Shown: positions 42,272 to 51,247 of the stretch, one piece after another
Layout of the letters: every line of letters starts with the position of its first letter
How positions within the stretch are numbered: the first letter of the stretch is position 1
Assembly: GCA_035530875.1 (NCBI GenBank)
Contig: DATKUB010000006.1
Location: 1-64,000, forward strand
Direction of reading: 5' to 3'
Length of the DNA: 64,000 nt
From: JANXYY01 sp035530875
Lineage (GTDB): Bacteria > Actinomycetota > Actinomycetes > Nanopelagicales > Nanopelagicaceae
Made by a program: the position numbers and the translations under genes
The notes under the pieces: model-generated
What the model was told of the DNA's origin: nothing
What the model saw: the letters and a program-made list of their open reading frames with translations, nothing else
Database searches by the model: none

Positions 42272-42735
42272 ACTCAGCCAATATAGAAATTTCGAATGAG
42301 TCCGGGGTGGAAATCGACGAACCGGCGTTGGTATCGCTTGGAAGTTATGTTATTGAGAAGATGAAGGTTCACCCGGCGGCAGAGTTATCCATCCTTGTCA
42401 CCGATGAAGAGCGCATGAGTGCGCTCCATCTTGAGTGGATGGGATTACCTGGTCCGACTGATGTTCTCTCATTTCCGATGGACGAAACACGCCCGAATAG
42501 CTGGTCTGGAGAAATCGATCTTGAGCCGCCAGTGCTTGGGGACCTGGTTCTCTGCCCTACCATCGCTGCGGCTCAAGCGGCTGTAGCCGGACACTCTGCC
42601 GAGACTGAAATTCAATTGCTGGGGGTACACGGGATTTTGCATCTGCTTGGCTATGACCATGCCGAGCCGGACCAAGAACGCGAAATGTTCGCCCTTCAGG
42701 CGGATCTTTTGAACAAGTGGCGGGCAGACCGATGA
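42268..42735 (+). CDS. ybeY: rRNA maturation endoribonuclease YbeY
   Basis: YbeY (155 residues from the TTG at 42268) is a zinc-dependent endoribonuclease in 16S rRNA 3'-end maturation and ribosome quality control. Its zinc motif HGxLHxxGxDH is seen as HGILHLLGYDH. LPGPTDVLSFPMDE and GDLVLCPTIAAAQA are the other family blocks. The TTG overlaps the phoH stop (TTGA) and has GAGGA at good distance; a longer frame from 42220 lies inside phoH. The stop overlaps the next ATG. Confidence 0.94.
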   Translation: MNSANIEISNESGVEIDEPALVSLGSYVIEKMKVHPAAELSILVTDEERMSALHLEWMGLPGPTDVLSFPMDETRPNSWSGEIDLEPPVLGDLVLCPTIAAAQAAVAGHSAETEIQLLGVHGILHLLGYDHAEPDQEREMFALQADLLNKWRADR

Positions 42736-44015
42736 GTCTGGCCACACTTTTCACAGCCATTTTTCTCGTTGTCGTGGCTGGTGTTCTGGCGGCTACTGAG
42801 AGCGCGCTAAATTCCATCTCGAGGCTGCGCGTAGACGAAATGATCGACGATGGTCGTCGTGGTGCGCCGCGGGTTCGGCGTGTATTGGCCGACCTGCCGC
42901 GCTATTTAAACGTCGTGCTATTTGTTCGAAAGGGTTGTGAATTAACCGCGACGGTCTTAGTTGCAGTGCTCCTTCTCGATCGCAATAGTCGACAAGTGGT
43001 TGCGCTGGCACAGACCGTGGCGATCATGTTGGTGGTCTCATATGTCGTGATTGGCGTGGGGCCGCGCACCCTTGGGAAACAGCACCCCGAGTCCTGGGCT
43101 CGATTGGGTGCGTTTCTGTCGGTAATCCTGGCCACCATTCTTGGTCCGTTAACCAGAGTATTAATTTCCTTAGGTAACGCATTGACGCCAGGCAAGGGAT
43201 TTCCATCGGGGCCATTCTCCTCTGAAGAGGAATTGCGCGACCTGGTGGACCAAGCTAGAGAACGTGGCCTGGTGGAACAGAACCAGCATGAAATGATCCA
43301 CTCGGTTTTTGAGCTTGGAGATACGATCGCACGCGAACTTATGGTTCCGCGAACGGAAATGGTCTGGATTGAAAGAGGGAAGTCACTTCGCCAAACGCTC
43401 TCGTTAGCACTTAGGTCTGGCTTTTCTCGAGTACCGGTAACAGGGGAGAATCTCGACGACATCATCGGCATCGCATACATTAAAGACGTTGCTAAACGAA
43501 TTCACGATCACCACGAAGCGGAATCCACTGAGAAGGTCGAGCAATGGATGCGGCCGGCAACCTTTATCCCTGAAAGCAAGGCGGCAGATGAACTGCTCCG
43601 AGAAATGCAGGCAAAACAGATTCATCTTGCGATTGTTGTGGACGAGTATGGTGGTACTGCCGGCCTGATCACGATTGAGGACATACTCGAAGAGATCGTC
43701 GGAGAAATTGCAGATGAATTCGATGATGAAGAGGCTCCTTTTGAGTGGCTGTCTGAAAATAGAGCGAGGGCTCTGGCCAGGCTGAACATTGAAGACCTCG
43801 CGGCCGACCTAAATATCGAATTCGATGAAGCCGACCTGGATGACGTCGATACGGTCGGCGGATTGTTAGCGAAACACTTGGGTCGGGTTCCGATTCCAGG
43901 AAGCGAAATGGAGATGCAGGGTTTCAGATTCACGGCCGAGCGCCCGATGGGTCGTCGGCGGAGAATCGGGTCAGTCATGATCGAACGAATCGAAGTTGGT
44001 CAGAATGACGATTAA
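42732..44015 (+). CDS. Hemolysin/CNNM-CorC family membrane protein
   Basis: A 427-residue protein with an N-terminal CNNM (DUF21) domain of about four membrane segments (ATLFTAIFLVVVAGVLAATESALNSISRLRV first). Two CBS domains follow (residues about 210-330, with ELMVPRTEMVWIERG and VVDEYGGTAGLITIEDILEEIVGEIADEFDDEE), then a C-terminal CorC_HlyC domain. Family members bind magnesium and adenosine nucleotides and are linked to Mg/Co efflux. The ATG overlaps the ybeY stop as ATGA. Confidence 0.92.
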   Translation: MSLATLFTAIFLVVVAGVLAATESALNSISRLRVDEMIDDGRRGAPRVRRVLADLPRYLNVVLFVRKGCELTATVLVAVLLLDRNSRQVVALAQTVAIMLVVSYVVIGVGPRTLGKQHPESWARLGAFLSVILATILGPLTRVLISLGNALTPGKGFPSGPFSSEEELRDLVDQARERGLVEQNQHEMIHSVFELGDTIARELMVPRTEMVWIERGKSLRQTLSLALRSGFSRVPVTGENLDDIIGIAYIKDVAKRIHDHHEAESTEKVEQWMRPATFIPESKAADELLREMQAKQIHLAIVVDEYGGTAGLITIEDILEEIVGEIADEFDDEEAPFEWLSENRARALARLNIEDLAADLNIEFDEADLDDVDTVGGLLAKHLGRVPIPGSEMEMQGFRFTAERPMGRRRRIGSVMIERIEVGQNDD

Positions 44016-44343
44016 CTTCAGCGAATTCGGCGAAGAGGACCAGAAACTTTTCGCTCTCGCCAGGGCAGCGAAGGTGCGCAACAACGTCGCGCAGAGCGCC
44101 GCAGTTCGTGATCTTTCGGGACGAACCTATTCGGCAACCATGGTGGCCCTTGAAGCGCTCAACCTAGATGCTTTGCAATCGGTGATTGCAGCTGCAATTT
44201 CTAGCGGTGCGATTGGACTTGAGGCGGGTGTTGTGATCGGTCAGCCGCCGAACTCCATGGCATGCGTAGCATTCTTCGAATTTGCCGGTTCGATTTCCCT
44301 CTGGCACGAAGATGAGATTGGGCGAATTAGTATTGTTAATTGA
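44005..44343 (+). CDS. Cytidine-deaminase-like protein without zinc site
   Basis: About 112 residues with the fold pattern of cytidine deaminase: LFALARAAKVRNNVAQSAAVRDLSGRTYSATMV, then LDALQSVIAAAISSGAIGLEAGVVIG. The HAE and PCxxC motifs that bind the catalytic zinc are missing, so it is probably not a deaminase. A protein of this kind between the CNNM protein and Era is common in actinobacteria; its function is not known to me. The ATG at 44005 overlaps the previous gene by 11 bases. Confidence 0.78.
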   Translation: MTINFSEFGEEDQKLFALARAAKVRNNVAQSAAVRDLSGRTYSATMVALEALNLDALQSVIAAAISSGAIGLEAGVVIGQPPNSMACVAFFEFAGSISLWHEDEIGRISIVN

Positions 44344-44950
44344 GACTTGGGCCGACGTCATATGTCCCTGGTGCTATATCGGAAAACGCAATCTTCAGGC
44401 GGCACTTTTGGTCTTTGAGACAAATGATTCAATCACCGTATCCCACCGGGCGTTTCGTTTGGATCCGATGGCCACTGGGTCAAGATCGGCGCTTGAAATG
44501 TTAGGGGAGAGGTTTGGTTTGACCCAGGCGCGAACCATGATGGAACAGGTAAGTGCTGTGGCGGCGGGCGTTGGTCTCGCCTTTAGATTGGAAGACACTT
44601 TGACCGGCAGCACCTTGGATGCGCACCGAATCCTGCTCTGGGCACAAGCTCAAGGCGAGGCGCAGCAACTTCTGGAGGTCTTTCAGCACGCCTATTTCGA
44701 GCAGGCGCAATCGCTGTTTGATCATGAGAATCTGATTGACTTGGCATTTGTTGCAGGTTTTTCTCGCGACGAAGTCAGATCACTTCTTGAGGGTGAGGCA
44801 TTCGTGAGCGAAGTGGAATCGGATCAGGCGATGGCCGCGAGTTTGGGAGCCACGGGCGTTCCCTTCTTTGTAATTGATGGCAAATACGGAATCTCTGGTG
44901 CACAGCCACCTGAAATGATTCTGAAAACCTTAGCGCAGGCGAACTCTTGA
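44333..44950 (+). CDS. DsbA-family (FrnE-like) thiol oxidoreductase
   Basis: A thioredoxin-fold protein of about 205 residues. The active site CxxC is CPWC in ETWADVICPWCYIGKRNL. A helical insertion follows, and the cis-proline loop is seen in LGATGVPFFVIDGKYGISGAQPPE. It lacks a signal peptide, so it is probably cytoplasmic like FrnE-type proteins. The start is uncertain: TTG 44333 matches where FrnE proteins begin; ATG 44312 would add seven residues. It overlaps the CDA-like gene, and its stop overlaps the era start. Confidence 0.88.
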   Translation: MLIETWADVICPWCYIGKRNLQAALLVFETNDSITVSHRAFRLDPMATGSRSALEMLGERFGLTQARTMMEQVSAVAAGVGLAFRLEDTLTGSTLDAHRILLWAQAQGEAQQLLEVFQHAYFEQAQSLFDHENLIDLAFVAGFSRDEVRSLLEGEAFVSEVESDQAMAASLGATGVPFFVIDGKYGISGAQPPEMILKTLAQANS

Positions 44951-45852
44951 GCGCCGCTCGCTCTGGCTTTGTCTGTTTAGTCGGCAGGCCAAATTCTGGG
45001 AAATCGACGCTGACAAACGCTCTGGTTGGTGAGAAGGTGGCAATCACATCTACAAAGCCGCAAACCACACGCCATACAATTCGGGCGATCATCGACCGAG
45101 GCGAATCGCAGTTGGTTCTTGTCGACACTCCGGGAATCCACCGTCCACGCACACTGCTTGGACAACGCCTGAATGAATCGGTTCGCGACGCATACTCCTC
45201 AGTCGATGTAATCGCGATGTGTTTGCCGGCGGACGAAAAATGCGGAGCAGGAGACGCATTCATCGCCCAGCAAATTGCAGACTCTGGCGCCGTGAAGCGG
45301 GTTGCGATAATCACAAAGAGCGATCTGGGCGTAAAGGCAGTGATGCCGCAACGGCTGATGGAAGTTATGAAATTGGCTACTGATCATGGCTTTGTGTGGG
45401 ACGAAATAATTCCGGTGAGTGCAAAATCCGGCGACCAGACAGAGTTGCTTGTTTCGCTGCTGGTGAAGTTGGTACCTGAAGGTGGCGCCCTTTACCCAGC
45501 TGGGCAGATCACTGACGAACCCGAGGATGTCATGATCGCAGAGTTGATTCGAGAGGCAGCCCTTGAGGGCGTTCGCGACGAACTGCCCCACTCAATTGCA
45601 GTTGTTGTGGAAGAAGTAACCAAGAAACCCGACTCGAAGTTGATCAATATTCAAGCTTTTCTCTATGTCGAGCGACCAAGCCAGAAGTCGATCGTTATCG
45701 GGACTGCTGGTGCGCGACTCAAGGAAGTTGGCACCAACGCCCGCAAGGAGATCGAAAGATATTTAGGCGCTCCGATTTATTTAGATTTGCGGGTGAAAGT
45801 AGCCAAGGAATGGCAGCGCGATCCGAAAGCTCTAGATCGCCTTGGTTTCTAA
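44947..45852 (+). CDS. era: GTPase Era
   Basis: Era (301 residues) is a GTPase that binds the 3' end of 16S rRNA during 30S assembly. G1 is GRPNSGKST, G3 DTPGIHRP. The G4 position reads TKSD instead of the usual NKxD, a variation I recall in actinobacterial Era. G5 is SAK. The C-terminal KH domain contains KSIVIGTAGARLKEVGTNARKEIERYLGAPIYLDLRVKV. The TTG start overlaps the previous stop (TTGA). Confidence 0.94.
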   Translation: MSAARSGFVCLVGRPNSGKSTLTNALVGEKVAITSTKPQTTRHTIRAIIDRGESQLVLVDTPGIHRPRTLLGQRLNESVRDAYSSVDVIAMCLPADEKCGAGDAFIAQQIADSGAVKRVAIITKSDLGVKAVMPQRLMEVMKLATDHGFVWDEIIPVSAKSGDQTELLVSLLVKLVPEGGALYPAGQITDEPEDVMIAELIREAALEGVRDELPHSIAVVVEEVTKKPDSKLINIQAFLYVERPSQKSIVIGTAGARLKEVGTNARKEIERYLGAPIYLDLRVKVAKEWQRDPKALDRLGF

Positions 45853-45855
45853 GGT

Positions 45856-46818
45856 TCAGGACAGCGAAACTCCGGGTAGCCTAACGATCGTCGTCGCTCC
45901 CACGCTCTTTGTGCAGAGTTTGTTGTTACTTCGGTGAGTGTCGAGGCGTGCTCGCCCGACGCTTCGAATCCAACGTCCGGTTGGTACGGCGTGCGCGTAG
46001 GGCAACCTCAGATATTGGGCCAAGCACCAGAGCGCATTATCGTCAGCGATATCGTTGCTAATTTCATCACTCACTTCGAGTCTGGTTACAAATCTGACGA
46101 TGAAATCCTCAAGCGTTAACCCGGTTTCAAAGCCATATTCGGAACCGCGCATTATTTCGAGATATTCATTCGGCGACAGACCTACTTCCAGTTGCCTTCG
46201 ATCGCCGATTACTTTGCCTTCGTTCGGTTTAGGCAGAAAGGGTTGATTTTCGACAAGTCCAACAGACCAGCCTGGAATCGCACATATTGACCTATTACCG
46301 ATCACTTCGACTTTCGACCGTCCACCATGTTCATTCGAGTATCTTCGTGGGAAATAAACCAAGGACTCGGTATCAAGGGCTTCCTTTAGGGTTTCCCACA
46401 CCCAGACTTGCTTCTCGGTGTTGACTCGAACCGGAATTTTCGGATCCGTCGAGGTTTGGCGAGTTTGAAAGGCTCGTCCGTCGAATGAGTGCTTAATGAT
46501 GGCTGCACGCATCCGCTCAATCAAAAGATGGGTAGACATGGCAATTGGACTGAGCTCTAATCGACGAAATCCTTGTGCTCGCTTCCGGGCGACCAAACCC
46601 GCGTTCGCTTGAACTAGGTTCGTCACTTGCGCCTGGGTTGGAATCGGGTATTCATTTCCGTCAATTCCGATTACGCCCAAGGCGTTAGATTTTGGGAGTT
46701 TTTCGACAATATCGCTAGAAGTTAGCGCACTTGCGCAGCGCTCATAGTCTTTCTCGATGTAAACCGACTCCTGCAGATTCAATTTCTGCAGATCTGTCAA
46801 TCTCGCCACATTGCTCAT
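45856..46818 (-). CDS. Unrecognised protein between era and glnE
   Basis: A protein of about 320 residues that I do not recognise. It has no signal peptide, membrane segment or obvious catalytic motif. Visible pieces are an N-terminal charged helix (LTDLQKLNLQESVYIEKDYERCAS), a mid-region NTEKQVWVWETLKEALDTESLVYFPRRYSNEHGG, and a basic C-terminus with RWIRSVGRARLDTHRSNNK. The ATG at 46818 has GAGGAG almost touching it; a GTG nine bases on has better spacing. It is transcribed against its neighbours, ends four bases from era and is divergent from glnE, which suggests insertion into this interval. Confidence 0.6.
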   Translation of the reverse strand: MSNVARLTDLQKLNLQESVYIEKDYERCASALTSSDIVEKLPKSNALGVIGIDGNEYPIPTQAQVTNLVQANAGLVARKRAQGFRRLELSPIAMSTHLLIERMRAAIIKHSFDGRAFQTRQTSTDPKIPVRVNTEKQVWVWETLKEALDTESLVYFPRRYSNEHGGRSKVEVIGNRSICAIPGWSVGLVENQPFLPKPNEGKVIGDRRQLEVGLSPNEYLEIMRGSEYGFETGLTLEDFIVRFVTRLEVSDEISNDIADDNALWCLAQYLRLPYAHAVPTGRWIRSVGRARLDTHRSNNKLCTKSVGATTIVRLPGVSLS

Positions 46819-46863
46819 GCTCCTCTTGCGACCCGTGATATACAACGCAGCGGATGTTCCCGA

Positions 46864-46869
46864 TAATCT
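46864..46869 (+). promoter_or_regulatory. Leaderless -10 element for glnE
   Basis: TAATCT lies 7 bases upstream of the GTG at 46877, and there is no ribosome-binding site. This TANNNT-spacer-start pattern recurs in the window and marks transcripts that begin at the start codon. Confidence 0.55.
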
Positions 46870-46876
46870 TCTCAGT

Positions 46877-49822
46877 GTGACCAAACAGCCCAAAGGCAGG
46901 CTTGAAAGCTATCAAGCCACGCTGGCCAGATTGGGCTTTGCCGATCCTGAACGCGCGACCGACTTGATTCTGGAATTGGAGAATCAAATACCTGATTTGG
47001 TGGCGACCTTGGCGCATGTCGCAGATCCCGATCAAGCCCTGATTTATCTTGCTCGAATGGCCGAGGCAGACGCCACCGTTCCATTTCGACTTGGCGCTGA
47101 TGCCCGTCTAGCCGATCGAACATTTGCGATCCTCGGCGCGAGTAGTGCTTTGGGCGACCACTTGGTTAGAAGGCCTCGGGATCTTGATCTTCTGGTTGGC
47201 GAATTAATGCCAACTCAGAAGCCGCTGGTAGAGATAATTGGCCAGCAAAATGGAACTTCAGATCACGCGGTTCGCCTCAGCGAATTGCGTCTGAATTATC
47301 GACGTCGACTATTGCAAATCGCAGCCAACGATTTAACTGGCGAATGGGGAATGGAAGCAACGTCGCAAGCAATTTCCGACTTGGCAACGGACGCGCTCGA
47401 CGCCGGACTGATGATTGCTCGCCACGAGGTTCCTCGCGCCGACGAAGTTAGGTTGGCTGTTATTGCCATGGGCAAGTGTGGCGCACGCGAATTGAATTAC
47501 ATTTCGGATATTGACGTTATTTTTGCGGCTGAGGCAGTGAATGAATCGCTGTCAACCGAGGAGATGCTGAAAATCGCTTCGGCTCTTGCCACTGGCATGA
47601 TGCACGCTTGTAGCGATCCAACCTCCGAAGGTTCGCTCTGGGAAGTAGACGCAGGTCTTCGACCAGAAGGTAAGAACGGACCACTAGTTAGGACTTTGGA
47701 AAGTCACTTTGCTTATTATGAAAAGTGGGCAAAAGCTTGGGAATTTCAAGCGCTTTTAAAGGCACGGCCAGCGGCTGGAGATTTAGATATTGGGCAGCGT
47801 TTTGTTGAAGGTCTAAGTTCAAAAATATGGGGTGTTGGAGATCGACCAGGCTTCGTAGAAGAAGTGCAGGCGATGCGGCGTAAGGTCGAGGATCACATTC
47901 CGGCTAAAGAGGCGGCCCGCAATCTAAAACTCGGTGTCGGAGGCTTACGTGATATTGAGTTTGCGGTACAACTACTGCAGTTAGTTCACGGCAAATCTGA
48001 TGAATCGCTACGAGTCCAAAGCACTCTCTCCGCACTTAGAGCTTTGGCAGCCGGAGGCTATATCGGACGCGAAGATGGTTCGACGCTTGGCGAAACTTAT
48101 AGTTGGCTTCGCACTTTGGAGCACCGAATTCAGATACAGAAAATGCGGCGAACCCATTTGGTGCCTGAGTCTGAGCAAGAGTTACGCCGCATCGGTAGGT
48201 CGATGCAGTACACGACCGAACCAGCCGTAGAGCTAACCGACCAATGGCGCGACCGGGCATCCTTGGTCAGACGAATCCATGAAAAACTCTTTTATCGGCC
48301 GCTCCTGCTGGCGGTTGCCAGGCTCGCCCCAGAGGAGCAACGGCTTACGCCAGAGGCGGCCGGGCGTCGACTCGCCGCTCTTGGATACATAGATCCAATT
48401 GGGGCGCTCAAGCACCTTCAAGAACTAACATCTGGCCTTTCGCGAAGGGCGGCAATTCAGCGCCAACTGCTCCCGGCCATGCTTGGCTGGTTTGCCCAAG
48501 GTCCAGATCCAGATGCTGGGCTTCTTGGATTCCGTCAATTATCTGATGCGCTTGGCGACACCCCTTGGTACCTGCGAACTCTCCGTGATGGAGGTAGTGC
48601 GGCCCAGCGGTTGGCGTTGGTGCTTTCATCTTCTCGGTTTGCCTCAGAAATGCTGCTACGAGCGCCGGAGGCAGCCGCACTATTGGAAGAGGACGCTGAC
48701 TTGGCGCCGCGCGGGGTCTACGCGCTCACCCAGGAGGCGCTGACTGTCGCTCGGCGCCAGACCGATCCGACGCGAGCCATCGAGGCGGTTCGAGCTGTGC
48801 GCCGCCGTGAGTTATTTAGAACGTCCGTTGGCGATCTGATTGGAACACTCAGCGTGGCCGATGTCGGCAGAGCGCTCACCGATGTCACTGCGGCAACTTT
48901 AGAAGCGGCCCTTGATGCCGCGATTCGCGACTATGAATCGCAGTCCAACACGAAAATGCCAACCCACATTTCCATCATTGCGATGGGGCGCCTTGGTGGC
49001 GGCGAAATGAGTTATCCCAGCGATGCGGATGTTCTCTTCGTACACGAGCCGCTGCCGGGTTCACTTGAACAAGATGCAACGGTTGCCGCGCATGCGGTCG
49101 CCGGCCAAGTTCGACGACTCTGTTCGCTGCCGAGCCCGGAACCACCTTTGATTGTCGACGCCGATCTCCGCCCCGAAGGAAAGCAGGGTCCGCTGGTGCG
49201 AACCCTGGCATCCTTTTCTGCCTACTATGCGCAATGGGGCGAACTCTGGGAACGACAGGCTCTGCTGAGAGCAGTACCGATAGCTGGAGACCGAGATTTA
49301 GGTGAACGATTTATCGCCTTGATCGATTTTTATAGGTACTCGATGCAAGGGCTAGACAACACTCAAGTCCGCGAGATCAGGCGCATCAAAGCCCGCGTTG
49401 AATCGGAGCGATTACCTCGCGGGGCAGATAAGAGCCGGCATCTCAAACTTGGTCCAGGAGGGTTGTCGGATGCCGAGTGGGTTGCTCAATTGATTCAATT
49501 GCGTTACGGCGGCAACGAAACGAAGTTGCGGACCACCTCCACCCTCGAGGCGCTGCAGCGGGCGACGGCACTTCAACTGATTCCGCTGGCGGATGCGGCA
49601 ACTCTCAGCGATTCTTGGCGATTGGCGACGCGTATCCGCAATGCCATCATGCTGGTGAAAGGGCGCCCGTCGGATGAGATACCGCGCGATCCAAGGGATC
49701 TGACTGCCGTGGCACAGGTGGTTGGCTTTGATTCTGGCGGAGCAATGCTTGATGAATGGCAGCGTCAGAGCCGCCGCGCCCGCGCCGCCTTTGAGCGAAC
49801 CTTTTTTGACGACTCAGACTGA
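46877..49822 (+). CDS. glnE: Bifunctional glutamine synthetase adenylyltransferase/adenylyl-removing enzyme
   Basis: GlnE (about 981 residues) adds and removes AMP on glutamine synthetase in response to nitrogen status. Two nucleotidyltransferase domains are visible: GKCGARELNYISDIDVIF near residue 205 (adenylyl-removing half) and GRLGGGEMSYPSDADVLFVH near residue 705 (adenylyl-transferring half). Each is followed by a WE.QALL(K/R)A block and a helical GlnD-linked domain (HLKLGPGGLSDAEWVAQLIQL). I chose the GTG at 46877 because a TAATCT element lies 7 bases upstream. Frames that start earlier overlap the divergent gene. Confidence 0.94.
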   Translation: MTKQPKGRLESYQATLARLGFADPERATDLILELENQIPDLVATLAHVADPDQALIYLARMAEADATVPFRLGADARLADRTFAILGASSALGDHLVRRPRDLDLLVGELMPTQKPLVEIIGQQNGTSDHAVRLSELRLNYRRRLLQIAANDLTGEWGMEATSQAISDLATDALDAGLMIARHEVPRADEVRLAVIAMGKCGARELNYISDIDVIFAAEAVNESLSTEEMLKIASALATGMMHACSDPTSEGSLWEVDAGLRPEGKNGPLVRTLESHFAYYEKWAKAWEFQALLKARPAAGDLDIGQRFVEGLSSKIWGVGDRPGFVEEVQAMRRKVEDHIPAKEAARNLKLGVGGLRDIEFAVQLLQLVHGKSDESLRVQSTLSALRALAAGGYIGREDGSTLGETYSWLRTLEHRIQIQKMRRTHLVPESEQELRRIGRSMQYTTEPAVELTDQWRDRASLVRRIHEKLFYRPLLLAVARLAPEEQRLTPEAAGRRLAALGYIDPIGALKHLQELTSGLSRRAAIQRQLLPAMLGWFAQGPDPDAGLLGFRQLSDALGDTPWYLRTLRDGGSAAQRLALVLSSSRFASEMLLRAPEAAALLEEDADLAPRGVYALTQEALTVARRQTDPTRAIEAVRAVRRRELFRTSVGDLIGTLSVADVGRALTDVTAATLEAALDAAIRDYESQSNTKMPTHISIIAMGRLGGGEMSYPSDADVLFVHEPLPGSLEQDATVAAHAVAGQVRRLCSLPSPEPPLIVDADLRPEGKQGPLVRTLASFSAYYAQWGELWERQALLRAVPIAGDRDLGERFIALIDFYRYSMQGLDNTQVREIRRIKARVESERLPRGADKSRHLKLGPGGLSDAEWVAQLIQLRYGGNETKLRTTSTLEALQRATALQLIPLADAATLSDSWRLATRIRNAIMLVKGRPSDEIPRDPRDLTAVAQVVGFDSGGAMLDEWQRQSRRARAAFERTFFDDSD

Positions 49823-49874
49823 GGATCTCTGGTTGGCAGCAATGTCGTCGATCTACTTGGGGAACGATGTTAAG

Positions 49875-49936
49875 TATCAAGACTAGGGGCGGAATCCACC
49901 GGCAACTGTCGGTGGATTCCGCCCCTAGTCTTGATA
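49875..49936. terminator. Long perfect inverted repeat, probable bidirectional terminator
   Basis: Bases 49875-49901 and 49910-49936 are perfect complements over 27 positions, separated by an 8-base loop. The repeat lies between the convergent ends of glnE and the phosphoesterase gene. There is no T-run, but the stem strength and position fit a shared terminator. Confidence 0.75.
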
Positions 49937-49953
49937 TCGCGGGTGTTTAGCGA

Positions 49954-51096
49954 TTATTTCTGTTTGCCGGTGAACAACGCTCGCATAGATACGACGCCGT
50001 CAACGGTGTTACCGGCGTGACCGAGGTGACGCAGATTCCAGTTGTCCTCGATCGTGGTTAGCAGTGAGTAATGGTTGTACGGCGTGTGGTCTACGAAGTG
50101 CCGAGGACCGGAGGCTGTAACGACGATCGCCGGGATGAGTCCGCCGCCGTACGTGCCGCCAGGCCAGGTCGCGCTGATCCGAGGGTCAGCCGCACCAACG
50201 TAAGGGGAGCCACAGCAATTGTCCGTGCTCTCCCAGCCACCGTTTGTGGTGTTGCCGGTGTAGTCGTTCTCGTCGGTGACGATCACGATCGCAGAGCGTT
50301 TCGTCCACGCCTTCGAACCCATAATGGTGTCGACAGCAGTGTGCACGAATGCATCCGCCTTCTGCTTCAACGCGGAATCATTTGCGTCATCTTTGGCGCT
50401 GCCGTATGGACATGGAGTTTCCGGATGGTCGGCGATCGCGGTGTAGATCCCGCCATGCATGTCATTGCACTGGTTGGGGCTGATCCAGACGAATTGCGGT
50501 GCCTGGGGGCTGTTTAGATCCGTCGACAATTCAGAGTAGTCCTTGATTTTGGCCATCCGCGCCGGGTTGTTCTTGATGTTGTCGAACAGTACGAACGGGT
50601 TGTGCTTCTTTGCATACAGTGATGCTGTGGTGCCATCGGGCAGCACCGGGCCGGCGGAGGCGAGTTTGTCGGCAGGCAAGGACTCCATGTAGGCACCCCA
50701 ACTGACGTGGTGAGACTCCAACTGGTCGACGATGGTCTTGTGGTCCAAGTTCACCACATTTTTGTCGTGGTCATCTTGGATGCCGAAATTGTCACCCGCA
50801 ATCGAGGCAATGTAGTTCGGCATAGACGGGTGGGTTACCCCGTAATAGTGGTCTGCCGTCGAATATGTATTGGCGAGGTTGGTGATGAAGGGAGCATTAG
50901 CATCGCCGATCACGCTTGACTGGGAGTGGTTCTCCAGCATGATCACATACAGGTGATCGAACGCGTTCGCACTAGAATTTGAGGATTTCTTCTTGGCCAC
51001 CTGATGCGTGTTGGTCGCCACGGCTGACGTTGCGTTCAAGGCGAACGCGGCGACAATGGCCAATGCTCCGGCAGTAAGCCGGGTTCTCATTTTCAT
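49954..51096 (-). CDS. Secreted phosphoesterase (PF04185-type acid phosphatase/phospholipase C-like)
   Basis: A 380-residue exported enzyme. The signal peptide is residues 1-27 (ALAIVAAFALNATSAVA). The family pattern follows: HLYVIMLENHSQSSVIG, THPSMPNYIASIAGDNFGIQDD, FVWISPNQCNDMHGG, AIVIVTDENDYTG and GGGLIPAIVVTASGPR, with the metal-binding acidic and histidine residues spread through them. It probably removes phosphate from an extracellular substrate. It has a GAGAGAGG site. It is divergent from the secreted metallo-beta-lactamase gene, with 151 bases between. Confidence 0.87.
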   Translation of the reverse strand: MKMRTRLTAGALAIVAAFALNATSAVATNTHQVAKKKSSNSSANAFDHLYVIMLENHSQSSVIGDANAPFITNLANTYSTADHYYGVTHPSMPNYIASIAGDNFGIQDDHDKNVVNLDHKTIVDQLESHHVSWGAYMESLPADKLASAGPVLPDGTTASLYAKKHNPFVLFDNIKNNPARMAKIKDYSELSTDLNSPQAPQFVWISPNQCNDMHGGIYTAIADHPETPCPYGSAKDDANDSALKQKADAFVHTAVDTIMGSKAWTKRSAIVIVTDENDYTGNTTNGGWESTDNCCGSPYVGAADPRISATWPGGTYGGGLIPAIVVTASGPRHFVDHTPYNHYSLLTTIEDNWNLRHLGHAGNTVDGVVSMRALFTGKQK

Positions 51097-51166
51097 GGGG
51101 CTACCTCTCTCTTTTAGTCTGGTTTTGGATTCTTCAGGCTGCTTTTCCCCATGTCAATGATTTATC

Positions 51167-51177
51167 TAAACGATTTA
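51167..51177. promoter_or_regulatory. Candidate LacI-type operator between the divergent secreted genes
   Basis: TAAACGATTTA is an inverted repeat (TAAA-CGA-TTTA) preceded by TC, giving TCTAAACG, the same core seen in the perfect operator-like palindrome at 54616-54629 in front of the LacI gene. It lies in the 151-base divergent spacer. Confidence 0.35.
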
Positions 51178-51247
51178 CATTTGCCTACCCTGCTGCTAAT
51201 TTTCAATTCTCTGCTTACTCGGCCGATGGATCCTCCTAGGAGTTCTC

